Of a DNA stretch of 50,279 nucleotides, positions 1-8,000 are shown in pieces; the stretch's first letter is position 1, and each line of letters begins with the position of its first letter. This stretch comes from Clostridia bacterium. GTDB lineage: Bacteria > Bacillota > Clostridia > Christensenellales > Aristaeellaceae. The translations under genes and the position numbers were made by a program. The notes beneath the pieces are model-generated. The model had not been told where the DNA came from, did no database searches, and worked only from the letters and a program-made list of their open reading frames with translations. The stretch spans positions 1-50,279 of the forward strand of contig JAFUCP010000213.1 in the NCBI GenBank assembly GCA_017459565.1, in the 5' to 3' direction.

Positions 1-314
1 CCGTTTTGCCTGAGCTTTTCCAAAAACGCGGGCACAGAGGGCTTTTTCAGGTGGGCGTCGTACAGGTAGTGGCGGTTCATATAGCCCTCAAGCTCTGAAA
101 TCATCTCCCGCCGGTCGATTTCAAGCCCCAGTCGCCGCCCGTATTCCATCAGCAACCGCCGGGAGGAGGTGCCATACATGCGCAGAAGCACGTCCTCCGC
201 CACCGGCAGCTGGTGGGCCAGCAGGTATTCCAGGGTGGTGTACCGCCAGTAGCACATGGTGTCCAGCAGCGTGCCATCCATATCGAAGATCGCGGCTTCA
301 AAATCAAAATCCAT
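1..314 (-). CDS. HAD-family hydrolase (beta-phosphoglucomutase-like), C-terminus outside window
   Basis: N-terminal 104 codons of a haloacid-dehalogenase-type phosphatase or phosphomutase; the rest lies beyond base 1. Residues 11-16 read DMDGTL, the HAD motif I in which the first Asp is the phospho-acceptor and the second the acid/base. The following helical stretch, up to about residue 100, fits the alpha-helical cap seen after motif I in the beta-PGM subgroup. The ATG at 314 is preceded by AAGGGG at a 7-base spacing. The gene begins 16 bases after the stop of the upstream alanyl-tRNA editing gene, so both are probably one transcript. Substrate cannot be told from the fragment. Confidence 0.85.
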   Translation of the reverse strand, partial: MDFDFEAAIFDMDGTLLDTMCYWRYTTLEYLLAHQLPVAEDVLLRMYGTSSRRLLMEYGRRLGLEIDRREMISELEGYMNRHYLYDAHLKKPSVPAFLEKLRQN

Positions 315-330
315 ATCCGCACCCCTTGCG

Positions 331-1551
331 TCAATCGTCCGCGGCGGCGTCCGGCTGTATTCCCAGCAGCGCAAGCGCCGCGTCCAGGGCCTGCTCCGGC
401 CCGCCGCCCTGGGCGAAGTCCGGCCTGCCGCCCCCCTTGCCGCCCAGGGGCTTCACCGCGCCGGAGAGCAGCTGTCCCATGTGGATGTCCACGTCGCCGG
501 AGCGGGCGAACACGAACGCCGCCCGATCCTCCCCCGCCCTGGCGCCCAGCAACGCCACCACGCCGGGACGCCTGATGAGCCGGGAGGCCGCGTCCTTGGC
601 CAGGCCCGCGTCGCCATCCAGCATCCGCGCCACGACCGCCGCGCCCCCCGGCAGCCTCTGCGCGCGGGCCAGGTCATCCTCCAGCGTCCGCAGCGCCACA
701 TCTCTGCGCAGGCGATTCAGTTCAAATTCGGCGCATCTGAGGGATTCCTGCATCGCCGATACGTGGGCGGGCAGGTTTTCCGTGGCGGTGGACAGGAGCG
801 CCGCCGCCTCATGGGCCCGGTCAAACTGGGCCCGGTAGTCCCGGAAGGCGCGCATACCGGCCACAAAGCTGACGCGCATCTTGCCCCGGGCGGGCGCGAC
901 GCCCAGGATCTTCACCAGGCCCAGCTGTCCCGCCGTGGCGGGGTGGGTGCCGCCGCAGGCCACCATCTCATCCTCGCCGATGGCCACCACGCGCACATGC
1001 TCGCTGACCGTCGGGGGCTTGCGCAGGGGCAGCTTCGCCAGCTCCTCCGGCTCCGGAAACCAGCAGCGCACGGGCACGTCCCGCTGCACGCGCGCGTTAA
1101 CGTCGTCCTCCACCCGGCGGATATCCTCTGGGGAGATGCGGGTGACGCCCTCGGGCATGGCCACGTCGATAGTGGAAACATCGCAGCTGATGTGCAGCCC
1201 GATGGTTACCCCGCCCAGCAGGCGCCACAGGGCGCTGGCGATCATGTGGTCGCCGGCGTGCTGCTGCATGTGGTCGAAGCGCCGGGGCCAGTCGATGGCG
1301 CCGTGGACCCTCTCGCCCACGCCCAGCGCCCGGTCCAGGGCGTGCCATACCTCGCCGCCCTCGTCCACATATACGTCCAGCACCCTCGCGCCGCCCAGCG
1401 CGCCCGTATCGAAGGGCTGCCCGCCGGAGGTGGGATAGAAGGCGCTGCGGTCCAGGCGCACGTGGTGCGCGCCGTCCCTTTCCTCGCAGGCCAGCACCGT
1501 TGCGTCAAATTCCGTTAAATAGGCGTTTTCATAGTACAGTCGTTCGGTCAT
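331..1551 (-). CDS. AlaX-type alanyl-tRNA editing protein with C-terminal DHHA1 domain
   Basis: Trans-editing hydrolase that removes wrongly attached Ser or Gly from tRNA-Ala in the cytoplasm; about 406 residues, the size of the long AlaX class. From the ATG at 1551, residues 41-46 are TSGGQP, the zinc-binding editing core has H94-x3-H98 and C199-x3-H203 (CGGTH), and the last 80 residues carry the glycine-rich run of a DHHA1 domain (GGKGGGRPDFAQGGG). The catalytic aminoacylation domain of AlaRS is absent, so it is a stand-alone editor and not alaS. Start: GGAG lies 10 bases before the ATG at 1551 but only 4 before the ATG at 1557, so 1551 is preferred. It is probably cotranscribed with the HAD gene. 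Confidence 0.9.
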   Translation of the reverse strand: MTERLYYENAYLTEFDATVLACEERDGAHHVRLDRSAFYPTSGGQPFDTGALGGARVLDVYVDEGGEVWHALDRALGVGERVHGAIDWPRRFDHMQQHAGDHMIASALWRLLGGVTIGLHISCDVSTIDVAMPEGVTRISPEDIRRVEDDVNARVQRDVPVRCWFPEPEELAKLPLRKPPTVSEHVRVVAIGEDEMVACGGTHPATAGQLGLVKILGVAPARGKMRVSFVAGMRAFRDYRAQFDRAHEAAALLSTATENLPAHVSAMQESLRCAEFELNRLRRDVALRTLEDDLARAQRLPGGAAVVARMLDGDAGLAKDAASRLIRRPGVVALLGARAGEDRAAFVFARSGDVDIHMGQLLSGAVKPLGGKGGGRPDFAQGGGPEQALDAALALLGIQPDAAADD

Positions 1552-1572
1552 GTTCATCACGCTCCGACTACT

Positions 1573-1601
1573 ATCATAGCCAAAAAACCGCGCCGGCGCA
1601 A
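1573..1601 (-). promoter_or_regulatory. Sigma-A-type promoter of the alanyl-tRNA editing gene
   Basis: Read on the minus strand: TTGCGC (1601-1596), 17-base spacer, TATGAT (1578-1573). The start codon lies about 20 bases downstream, leaving a very short leader. Confidence 0.6.
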
Positions 1602-1640
1602 GCACGTTTTTGCAGGATAGTTTAAGTTTAGCACATTCTA

Positions 1641-1669
1641 TTGACTTTTGCCCCCGCAGCGCCTATAAT
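1641..1669 (+). promoter_or_regulatory. Strong sigma-A promoter of the hisS-aspS operon
   Basis: TTGACT (1641-1646), a 17-base spacer and a perfect TATAAT (1664-1669). Transcription should begin near 1676, immediately before the T-box leader. Confidence 0.85.
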
Positions 1670-1676
1670 CATGGAA

Positions 1677-1900
1677 AAGACAATCCTCGCATTGATGGGG
1701 AGAGTAACCGACGAAGCGCAGCCAAGAGAGGGACGCCGCGGCTGTAAGCGACCTGTGCGCGCGCCGGCGAAGGACACCCCGGAGCGATCCCGCGGCGCGG
1801 GCGTATTTCCGGCGATAACGGAGCCAAAGATGAAGCCGAGGCTTCAAGCAGGGTGGCACCGCGAGACCTTCGCCCCTACGGATGGGACGGAGGCATTTTT
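1677..1900 (+). promoter_or_regulatory. T-box leader of hisS-aspS, with overlapping GAC/CAC specifier
   Basis: tRNA-sensing transcription-attenuation riboswitch. Stem I marks are visible: AGTA (1703-1706), the AGAGAGG bulge region (about 1725-1731) and a GGCTGTAAGC distal loop (1740-1749). The T-box sequence AGGGTGGCACCGCG is at 1850-1863. A terminator follows (arms 1867-1876 and 1884-1893, then TTTTT at 1896-1900). The specifier region reads GGACACC at 1772-1778, which contains both GAC (Asp, 1773-1775) and CAC (His, 1775-1777). The variable base after TGG is C (1857), which pairs with a G discriminator; bacterial tRNA-Asp has G73 whereas tRNA-His has C73. GAC is also followed by A, as is usual for specifiers. 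Asp is therefore the likelier ligand, with His possible. Confidence 0.9.
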
Positions 1901-1925
1901 ATTATCAGTCAAGGAGGATACCAAA

Positions 1926-3176
1926 ATGCTGACTCAGGCACCCAAGGGCACCCAGGATCTGCTGCCCCAGGCCTCCCACAGGTGGCAGCGCATTGAGCAG
2001 AACATGCGCGATATCTGCGCCCTGGCGGGCTACCGCGAAATTCGCACCCCCATTTTCGAACACACGGAACTGTTCCAGCGCGGCGTGGGCGATACCACCG
2101 ACGTGGTGCAGAAGGAGATGTACACCTTCACCGACAAGGGCAACCGCTCCATCACCCTCAAGCCCGAGGGCACGGCGGGCGCGGTGCGCGCGTTCATCGA
2201 GGCGCACCTTTACGCCGATACGCTGCCCTGCAAGCTGTACTACGTAGCCTGCCCCTGCTTCCGCTATGAAAAGCCCCAGTCCGGGCGGCTGCGCCAGTTC
2301 TTCCAGAACGGCATAGAGGTTTTCGGCGCGAAGGACGCCAGCGTGGACGCGGAGATCATCGACCTGGCCATGCGGATGCTCAGGGCCAACGACATCGGGG
2401 ATTTGCGGCTGAACATCAATTCCATCGGCTGCCCCACCTGCCGCGCCGCTTACCTGGACAAGCTGCGCGATTACCTTGAGCCCAAGCTGCCCACGCTGTG
2501 CAAGACCTGCCAGGAACGCTTTGACCGCAACCCCATGCGCATACTGGACTGCAAGGAGGACGCGGACAAGCTCACCGACGCCCCGGCCATGCTGGACAAC
2601 CTGTGCGGCGAATGTTCCGATCACTTCGAAAAGCTGAAGGGCTATCTGCAGGGGCTTGGCATTGATTACGCCATCGACCCGCGGATCGTGCGCGGGCTGG
2701 ATTACTATACCAAGACCGTGTTTGAAATCATCACCGATACGCCCGACGGCACGCCGCTGACGGTGTGCGGCGGCGGGCGCTACGACGGCCTGGTGGAGGA
2801 GCTGGGCGGCCCCGCCACCCCGGGCATCGGCTTCGGCATGGGCATCGAGCGCATGATCATGGTGCAGGACATGCGGGGCATCGCGCCGGAAGCGCCGGAG
2901 CTGCTGGACGTATTCGTGGTCACCATGGGCGACGACGCCCGCCGCGAGGGCGTGAAGCTGGTCAGCACCCTGCGGAATGAAGGTCTGCGGGCCGATATGG
3001 ACCACGCCGCCCGCAGCATGAAGGCCCAGTTCAAATATGCGGGCAAGCTGGGCGTCAAAAAGGTCGTGGTCATCGCGGGCGACGAGCTTGAAAGGGGCGT
3101 CGTCAAGCTGCGCGACATGGTCGAAAGCAGCGAGACGGAGGTCGCCATGGATCAGATCGTCTCCATGCTCAGTTAA
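1926..3176 (+). CDS. hisS: Histidyl-tRNA synthetase
   Basis: Class II synthetase charging tRNA-His; 416 residues. Visible: motif 2 FRYEKPQSGRLRQFF (about 112-126), the HisA-type signature RGLDYYTKTVFE (256-267), motif 3 GIGFGMGIER (300-309), and a C-terminal anticodon-binding domain from about 325. The insertion domain carries seven cysteines (C169, C172, C192, C195, C209, C227, C230), mostly as CxxC pairs, so it may bind zinc. The ATG at 1926 follows AAGGAGG with an 8-base spacing; upstream in-frame sequence belongs to the T-box leader. It is first in an operon with aspS, 37 bases upstream of it, and under T-box control. Confidence 0.97.
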   Translation: MLTQAPKGTQDLLPQASHRWQRIEQNMRDICALAGYREIRTPIFEHTELFQRGVGDTTDVVQKEMYTFTDKGNRSITLKPEGTAGAVRAFIEAHLYADTLPCKLYYVACPCFRYEKPQSGRLRQFFQNGIEVFGAKDASVDAEIIDLAMRMLRANDIGDLRLNINSIGCPTCRAAYLDKLRDYLEPKLPTLCKTCQERFDRNPMRILDCKEDADKLTDAPAMLDNLCGECSDHFEKLKGYLQGLGIDYAIDPRIVRGLDYYTKTVFEIITDTPDGTPLTVCGGGRYDGLVEELGGPATPGIGFGMGIERMIMVQDMRGIAPEAPELLDVFVVTMGDDARREGVKLVSTLRNEGLRADMDHAARSMKAQFKYAGKLGVKKVVVIAGDELERGVVKLRDMVESSETEVAMDQIVSMLS

Positions 3177-3213
3177 CCCTGATTATCCATAGATTGACAA
3201 GGAGGTCATACCA

Positions 3214-5001
3214 ATGCTTTCTCACAAGCGCGATCACTATTGCGGTCTTTTGACCGAAAAAAACGCGGGCGAAACCGTCCACCTGTCCGGCTGGGTGCAG
3301 CGCACCCGCGACCTGGGCGGCGTGGTTTTCGTGTGGCTGCGGGACCGGGAGGGCCTGGTGCAGCTGGTATTTGACAACAGCGTGTGCGACGCGGCGACCT
3401 TTGAGCTGGGACGCTCCCTGCGCGGCGAGTACGTGGTGACGGTGCTGGGCGAGGTCCGGCTGCGCGACGAGGGCGCCATCAACCGGGACCTGGCCACCGG
3501 CGCCATCGAGGTATTCGTCACCGAGGCCGTGCTGCTGAACAAATCCGAAACCCCGCCCATCTACATCGACGACAAGGTGGACGAGAACGAGCTGGTGCGC
3601 CTAAAGTACCGCTATCTGGACCTGCGCCGTCCTTCCATGCAGGAAAAGCTGCGCCTGCGCAGCAAGGTGGTCAACTGCATCCGCTACGCGCTGGACGAGG
3701 CCGGCTTTACCGAGGTGGAGACCCCTATTCTGTCCAAATCCACTCCCGAGGGCGCGCGGGACTTCCTGGTGCCCAGCCGCCTGCATCCCGGCACGTTTTA
3801 TGCCCTGCCCCAAAGCCCGCAGATTTACAAGCAGCTTTTGATGCTCGCCGGCTTTGACAAGTACTACCAGATCGCCCGCTGCTTCCGCGACGAGGACAAC
3901 CGCGCCGACCGCCAGCCGGAGTTCACCCAGTGCGATATCGAAATGTCCTTCATCGATGAGGAGGATATCTACGCCGTGGTGGAAAAGGTCTATGCCCGCA
4001 TCTTCAAGGAGATCAAGGGCATCGATCTGCCCCTGCCGCTGCCCCGTATGCCCTGGATCGAGGCCATGGAGCGCTATGGCAGCGACAAGCCGGACACCCG
4101 ATTCGGCATGGAGCTGGTGGACCTGACGGACAAGCTGGGCCAAACGGGCTTCGTGGTGTTTGACAGCGCCATCGAGGCCGGCGGCCGCGTAGAGGCCATC
4201 AACGCAAAGGGTCTGGCTTCCATGACCCGCAAGCAGATCGACGGCTACGCGGAGTTCGTCAAGACCTATCACGCCAAGGGCCTGCCCTACATGACCTTTA
4301 CCGCCGACGGCGGCGTGAAGAGCAGCTTCAACAAGTTCATGACGGAGAGCCTGGTCAGCACCGTGCGCGAGGCCATGAACGCCGAGCCCGGGGACATCGT
4401 GTTCTTCGGCGCGGACAAGAAGAACGTGGTCTGGCAGGCGCTGGGCGCGCTGCGCTGTGAGATCGCCCGCCGCAACGACATGATCGACCACAACAAATAC
4501 AACCTGTTCTGGGTCACGGAATTCCCGCTGTTTGAGTACAGCGAGGAGGAGGGCCGCTGGGTCGCCGCCCACCATCCCTTCACCAGCTGGTATGCCGAGG
4601 ACAACATCTATCTCGATACCGACCGGGAAAAGGTGCGCTCCCGCGCCTACGACCTGGTGATGAACGGCATCGAGCTGGCCAGCGGCTCCATCCGCATCCA
4701 CCGCGCGGACATGCAGGCCCAGATGTTCGATATGATCGGACTTTCCCACGAGGAGGCGCACCACCGCTTCGGCTTCCTGCTGGACGCCTTCAAGTACGGC
4801 GCGCCGCCCCACGGCGGACTGGCCTTCGGCGTGGACAGGCTGGTGATGCTGCTCACCGACAGCGACAGCCTGCGGGACGTGATCGCCTTCCCCAAGGCCA
4901 CCAGCGCAAACTGCCTGATGATGGAAACCCCCGCCGATGTGCGGCCCGATCAGCTGGAAACGCTGAAAATCAAGATCGACCTGCCCGAGGCGGAGGGCTA
5001 A
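3214..5001 (+). CDS. aspS: Aspartyl-tRNA synthetase, bacterial type
   Basis: Class IIb synthetase charging tRNA-Asp; 595 residues, the usual bacterial length. N-terminal OB-fold anticodon domain (about 1-110), motif 2 [14 protein letters not shown] (about 224-237), the bacterial GAD insertion in the middle (about 290-420), and motif 3 [13 protein letters not shown] (about 535-547). The start follows AAGGAGG. Whether it is discriminating or also charges tRNA-Asn cannot be judged from sequence reading alone. It shares the hisS promoter and T-box, and transcription ends at the 20-bp palindrome downstream. Confidence 0.97.
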   Translation: MLSHKRDHYCGLLTEKNAGETVHLSGWVQRTRDLGGVVFVWLRDREGLVQLVFDNSVCDAATFELGRSLRGEYVVTVLGEVRLRDEGAINRDLATGAIEVFVTEAVLLNKSETPPIYIDDKVDENELVRLKYRYLDLRRPSMQEKLRLRSKVVNCIRYALDEAGFTEVETPILSKSTPEGARDFLVPSRLHPGTFYALPQSPQIYKQLLMLAGFDKYYQIARCFRDEDNRADRQPEFTQCDIEMSFIDEEDIYAVVEKVYARIFKEIKGIDLPLPLPRMPWIEAMERYGSDKPDTRFGMELVDLTDKLGQTGFVVFDSAIEAGGRVEAINAKGLASMTRKQIDGYAEFVKTYHAKGLPYMTFTADGGVKSSFNKFMTESLVSTVREAMNAEPGDIVFFGADKKNVVWQALGALRCEIARRNDMIDHNKYNLFWVTEFPLFEYSEEEGRWVAAHHPFTSWYAEDNIYLDTDREKVRSRAYDLVMNGIELASGSIRIHRADMQAQMFDMIGLSHEEAHHRFGFLLDAFKYGAPPHGGLAFGVDRLVMLLTDSDSLRDVIAFPKATSANCLMMETPADVRPDQLETLKIKIDLPEAEG

Positions 5002-5081
5002 AGCCAGGCGGCAGAGCGAGAAAGCCAGCGCAGAAGCGCAGGCAAAGGCGCCGAAAATGCGCTTCAGGAATTTAAGCCATC

Positions 5082-5126
5082 AACTGCCGGCACGGATGGC
5101 GCGCCATCCGTGCCGGCAGTTGTTTT
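5082..5126 (+). terminator. Rho-independent terminator of hisS-aspS
   Basis: A perfect 40-base palindrome (arms 5082-5101 and 5102-5121) followed by GTTTTT. The T-run is only on the plus side, so it acts on aspS. The remaining bases between aspS and 5290 show nothing else. Confidence 0.92.
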
Positions 5127-5289
5127 TCATTCTTCCGCGCGTCGGTCAAACTGGAACGCGTCAAGCCGACCGGGCGGTTCGTCCGGCGGCCGCTTATCGC
5201 AGCCCCGCCGCTTCAGCGCCGGCGCGCACAGGTCAATTTCGGCACCATCCTGCCGCCGCGCTTCACCACCGGCCCGGCGGGCTGAGCCG

Positions 5290-5548
5290 TCACTTGTTCA
5301 GCTTCCAGCTGGCAGCCTCGCGGCGCTGGCTGACAAAGCTCTTGTAGATGCCCTCCCGGGCCATCAGCTGTTCATGCGCGCCTCTCTGGACGATTTTGCC
5401 GTGATCCACCACCAATATCTGGTCGGCGTGTTCCACGGTTTTCAGCCGGTGGGCAATCATGATGACGGTCTTTTCCCGGGTCAGCGCCCCGATGGCCCGC
5501 GTCAGCTCGTTTTCATTCTCCGGGTCCACGTTGGCGGTGGCTTCACAT
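5290..5548 (-). pseudogene. ABC exporter (ABCB/MsbA type) collapsed by an internal deletion
   Basis: Only the last 85 or so codons of an ABC exporter ATPase remain: EATANVDPENE just after Walker B, the D-loop region, the H-loop (MIAHRL) and the C-terminal tail ending WKLNK. Immediately upstream lie a good ribosome-binding site (GGGAGG) and an ATG at 5548, but this ATG is joined directly to TGA and then to the GAAGCC of the Walker B region. The simplest reading is a deletion from the start codon to just after Walker B, removing the membrane domain and Walker A. The relic still sits downstream of tetR behind operator-like repeats, which suggests that the regulator once controlled a drug- or lipid-type exporter. 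Confidence 0.85.
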
Positions 5549-5570
5549 TTGCAAGCCTCCCTTGAATTTC

Positions 5571-5604
5571 GTTGGCTAACGACATGGTATTAGTGTTAGC
5601 TAAC
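5571..5604. promoter_or_regulatory. Two operator-like repeats in front of the ABC relic
   Basis: The 17-base site TATTAG-N5-GCTAAC (5588-5604) is the reverse complement of the site upstream of tetR (6295-6311), except for one base. It includes the perfect 10-bp palindrome GTTAGCTAAC (5595-5604). A second GTTGGCTAAC box is at 5571-5580. Position and symmetry fit binding by the adjacent TetR protein; no binding data are available. Confidence 0.6.
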
Positions 5605-5621
5605 CCTATGAAATATCAATC

Positions 5622-5646
5622 GCCTATCCCCGCGTGGGGAATAGGC
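5622..5646 (-). terminator. Hairpin behind tetR, weak terminator candidate
   Basis: GCCTATCCCC (5622-5631) pairs with GGGGAATAGGC (5636-5646), about 18 bases past the tetR stop on the minus strand. What follows on that strand is GATTGATATTT, not a clean T-run, so termination may be partial. Confidence 0.4.
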
Positions 5647-5663
5647 GGAATGATCCCATGATT

Positions 5664-6272
5664 TCAAAATCCCAGCAGAGCCTTCCAGCCCGGCAGGAAA
5701 AACGCTTCGATTAATTCGAGGCATCTGAGCGCTTCCTCAAGCGGATAGCTGTGGACGACGGGCTCAAACAGCGCAGCGGTGTAGGCGCTCAAAAGCAGGT
5801 GCAGCTCCCTCGGGCTGACATCCCGGATGGCAAGTCCCCGTGCCTTCAGCATCGGCAGATGTCTGAGCATCTGCGCCTGGCTGGCCTCGGTCAGATCGTG
5901 CAGGAAATGCTCATGGCTTGAGCCCCGCGCCGAATTCAGCAGCAGCCGGTAGTCATCCATGTGGGGGTAGACCACGTCGCGCATCATATCGACCACCGAA
6001 TCGTTCCAGCGGACGGGCCCGTCGTCGCCGGCCGCGTCCACATATCGCCTTACATGGGCTTCCAGCCAGGCGTTGAGCCGCTCGATGGCCGGGGCCACCA
6101 GCTGGTCGAACAGGTCGGCCTTGTCCCGGCAATGGCGATAGATGCCCGCCGCCGTCATGCCGCAGCGCTCGCCGATGCGACGCATGGATGCCTGCTCGAA
6201 GCCGTACTCCATGAACTCCTCCCGTGCGGCGGCCATGATCTTCACATGGCTGGCAGTCTTGTCCCTGGGCAT
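5664..6272 (-). CDS. TetR/AcrR-family transcriptional regulator
   Basis: 202-residue one-domain repressor. The N-terminus is the classical TetR DNA-binding fold: a helix, then ASMRRIGERCGMTAAGIYRHCRDKADLF at about residues 28-55, which is the helix-turn-helix and following helix 4. The C-terminal ligand and dimerisation domain is not specific enough to name an effector. The ATG at 6272 follows GGAGG at 5 bases; an in-frame GTG at 6290 lacks this. A GTTAGC-N5-CTAATA site lies 23 bases upstream of the start and is repeated in front of the ABC relic and of a methyltransferase at 13.7 kb, so autoregulation and control of neighbours are likely. Confidence 0.9.
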   Translation of the reverse strand: MPRDKTASHVKIMAAAREEFMEYGFEQASMRRIGERCGMTAAGIYRHCRDKADLFDQLVAPAIERLNAWLEAHVRRYVDAAGDDGPVRWNDSVVDMMRDVVYPHMDDYRLLLNSARGSSHEHFLHDLTEASQAQMLRHLPMLKARGLAIRDVSPRELHLLLSAYTAALFEPVVHSYPLEEALRCLELIEAFFLPGWKALLGF

Positions 6273-6294
6273 GGCGCCCTCCAAAAGCACACAT

Positions 6295-6311
6295 GTTAGC
6301 CAACACTAATA
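6295..6311. promoter_or_regulatory. Operator-like site upstream of tetR
   Basis: GTTAGC-CAACA-CTAATA, the same half-site pair and 5-base gap as at 5588-5604 and 13751-13767. Its place just upstream of the tetR start suggests autorepression. Confidence 0.55.
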
Positions 6312-6360
6312 TACTGATATGCGCGGCGTGAAAAGTCAAGTTAATTATATAACTTACAGT

Positions 6361-6855
6361 CTACGGAATCAGCGCGCCGATTCCCGCCACGATCAGCCCC
6401 GCCGCCGGGCAGACCAGCAGCGTCCAGCCCAGGCCATGCTCCGGGATCGCCAGCGTTTTAAGCCATTCCCGGCGCTCCCATGCCTTGCAGCGCTCCGCGC
6501 CCCTGATCATGTGCCTGACCTTTCCTGGCAGCCAGCAGTCCAGGATGATGAAGTCGCTGATGCTGACAAACGTCATCTCCACATAGCCCGTCCAGAACAG
6601 GTTTCCAAAGCCCGTCGTCCCGGCGCAGCGGGCGCTGATCGCCCAATATATGAACATCGCCAGGTACAGCGGATAGAGCAGCAGCTTCATCCTCCGCACC
6701 TCGTCCTTCTTCACATAGGGCGCGGCGGCCTGCCTGATCTCCTTTGGGAACATGGTGCTGTAGGCCTGGGGCCAGAGCAGAAAGCCCACCCCCACCATGG
6801 CATTGAACAGCAGCGACACGGAAATGCCGTCCAGTATGATCCTCGGCCAGTTCAA
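6361..6855 (-). CDS. Four-helix membrane protein, member A of a local paralogous family
   Basis: 164-residue integral membrane protein of unknown function with four hydrophobic segments (about 8-28, 58-75, 85-110, 140-162). The loop after the third segment carries SDFIILDCWL, matching the D-x3-x-D pattern of three other proteins here (6869-7366, 10340-10816, 11602-12099). It appears to start at TTG 6855, preceded by GGAGGG at 7 bases. It is last in a tight five-gene operon with three methyltransferases. No catalytic or transport motif was recognised. Confidence 0.75.
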   Translation of the reverse strand: MNWPRIILDGISVSLLFNAMVGVGFLLWPQAYSTMFPKEIRQAAAPYVKKDEVRRMKLLLYPLYLAMFIYWAISARCAGTTGFGNLFWTGYVEMTFVSISDFIILDCWLPGKVRHMIRGAERCKAWERREWLKTLAIPEHGLGWTLLVCPAAGLIVAGIGALIP

Positions 6856-6868
6856 CGTCCATCCCTCC

Positions 6869-7366
6869 TCAGAGCAGTGAAAAAAGCCACGCGGTGACGG
6901 CGCTGCCGATCACGATCATCACGCACTGGCGCGCCTGCTGCTTGCGGTTGTAGCCAAAATCCAGCCACCCCGCGCAGCCCTCGGTTTCCGGGAAGTAGTG
7001 TTGGAAAAAGCGGGTTTTTGTCAGCAGGAACCAGTCCAGGGCCAGGATATCAAAGGCCTTGATGACCGCCCCGATGATGAAAAAGCGCAGGAAAAACCGC
7101 CCGAAGGTATAGCCGTTACGCAGGCCGTCGATGCCGCCGAGGATGAACAGTGCAAGATACCCGGCGACAAACAGCGCGAGTATGACCCAGCCCAGCGCCC
7201 GCTTTGGCGTCATGGGCAGGCTCTTGAGCCGCGGGGCGAGCCTCTCCTGCACATCCTCCGGGAAGTTTTTGGCCAGCAGCGCAGTGGGCATCGTGACCGT
7301 CACGCCCCAGATGCCCAGAAACAGCAGGACGCAGCCCGTGAAAGAAAGCAGCAGCGTCAGAAGCAT
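6869..7366 (-). CDS. Four-helix membrane protein, member B of a local paralogous family
   Basis: 165 residues, four predicted membrane helices. The stretch FDILALDWFLLTKTRFFQHYFPETE, with the preceding DGLRNGYTFGRFFLRF, is nearly the same as in the protein at 11602-12099, so these two are close paralogues; members A and C are more distant. Two acidic residues inside the FD-x4-D stretch and the FPETE loop are the best candidates for a functional site. The ATG at 7366 has GGGAGGG upstream. It starts 4 bases after the methyltransferase stop and is probably coupled to it. Function unknown. Confidence 0.78.
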   Translation of the reverse strand: MLLTLLLSFTGCVLLFLGIWGVTVTMPTALLAKNFPEDVQERLAPRLKSLPMTPKRALGWVILALFVAGYLALFILGGIDGLRNGYTFGRFFLRFFIIGAVIKAFDILALDWFLLTKTRFFQHYFPETEGCAGWLDFGYNRKQQARQCVMIVIGSAVTAWLFSLL

Positions 7367-7370
7367 TGCT

Positions 7371-7979
7371 TCATCCCTCCCTCTTTTCCATCACCGCCAC
7401 GGCGCACGGTATGCGCCCCCGGGCCAGCTGTATGGACACGTCCCAATAGCCCGCGTTCAGGAAGAATTGCCGATAGCTGTCCGCCGTGAACTGCCGCTTG
7501 AAGTCCGCTCCGGCTTTTCCAACCGCATGTGCAAAGCCGCTGGTGTTCCCGTTCCCGTCCCGATTCATGTAGGTCGGAATGATCAGCCTGCCGCCCGGTC
7601 GGCAAACCCGGTTCAATTCATTCAGCGCCTTCATCGGTTCGTCCAGCAGGTGAATCACGTTCCCGGCCACCACCGCGTCAAAACTGCCGTCGGGGTAGCA
7701 GAGCGCCGTGATGTCCGCCTGCTCAAATGTAATATTTTCAAACGCGGCGCAGTTCTTCCGCGCCTTGGCCAGCATCCTCGGCGCGAAATCCGTGGCCGTC
7801 AGACGGGCGCCTTTTTGCGCGATGGCCTCGGAAAGCAGCCCCGTCCCGCAGGCGCACTCCAGCACGCTCTCGCCCGGCCGGATGAGGTCTGATACAATTC
7901 TCCTAAGCGCCACATGGGTTTTTCGATTGACGACATTGACGAAGAGATCATAGACCCCGGCCACGCTGTCCCAGAACAT
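7371..7979 (-). CDS. Class I SAM-dependent methyltransferase (UbiE-like)
   Basis: 202-residue soluble methyltransferase with a Rossmann SAM fold. Motif I is VLECACGTGLLSE at residues 39-51 (a variant of the usual DxGxGxG), the acidic motif II is TATDFAPRML, and the post-motif region FDAVVAGNVIHLL precedes RVCRPGGRLIIPTY. The acceptor substrate cannot be inferred. Third gene of an operon that begins at 9421; 21 bases follow the previous gene and an AGGAGG lies 8 bases before the ATG. It is one of seven non-identical class I methyltransferases between 7 and 19 kb. Confidence 0.9.
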   Translation of the reverse strand: MFWDSVAGVYDLFVNVVNRKTHVALRRIVSDLIRPGESVLECACGTGLLSEAIAQKGARLTATDFAPRMLAKARKNCAAFENITFEQADITALCYPDGSFDAVVAGNVIHLLDEPMKALNELNRVCRPGGRLIIPTYMNRDGNGNTSGFAHAVGKAGADFKRQFTADSYRQFFLNAGYWDVSIQLARGRIPCAVAVMEKREG

Positions 7980-8000
7980 CGACCCATCCTCCTGTGCGGC

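Noticed and set aside
5057..5565. Plus-strand frames downstream of aspS
   Set aside because: They cover the terminator palindrome and the antisense of the ABC relic, and have no ribosome-binding site or motif.
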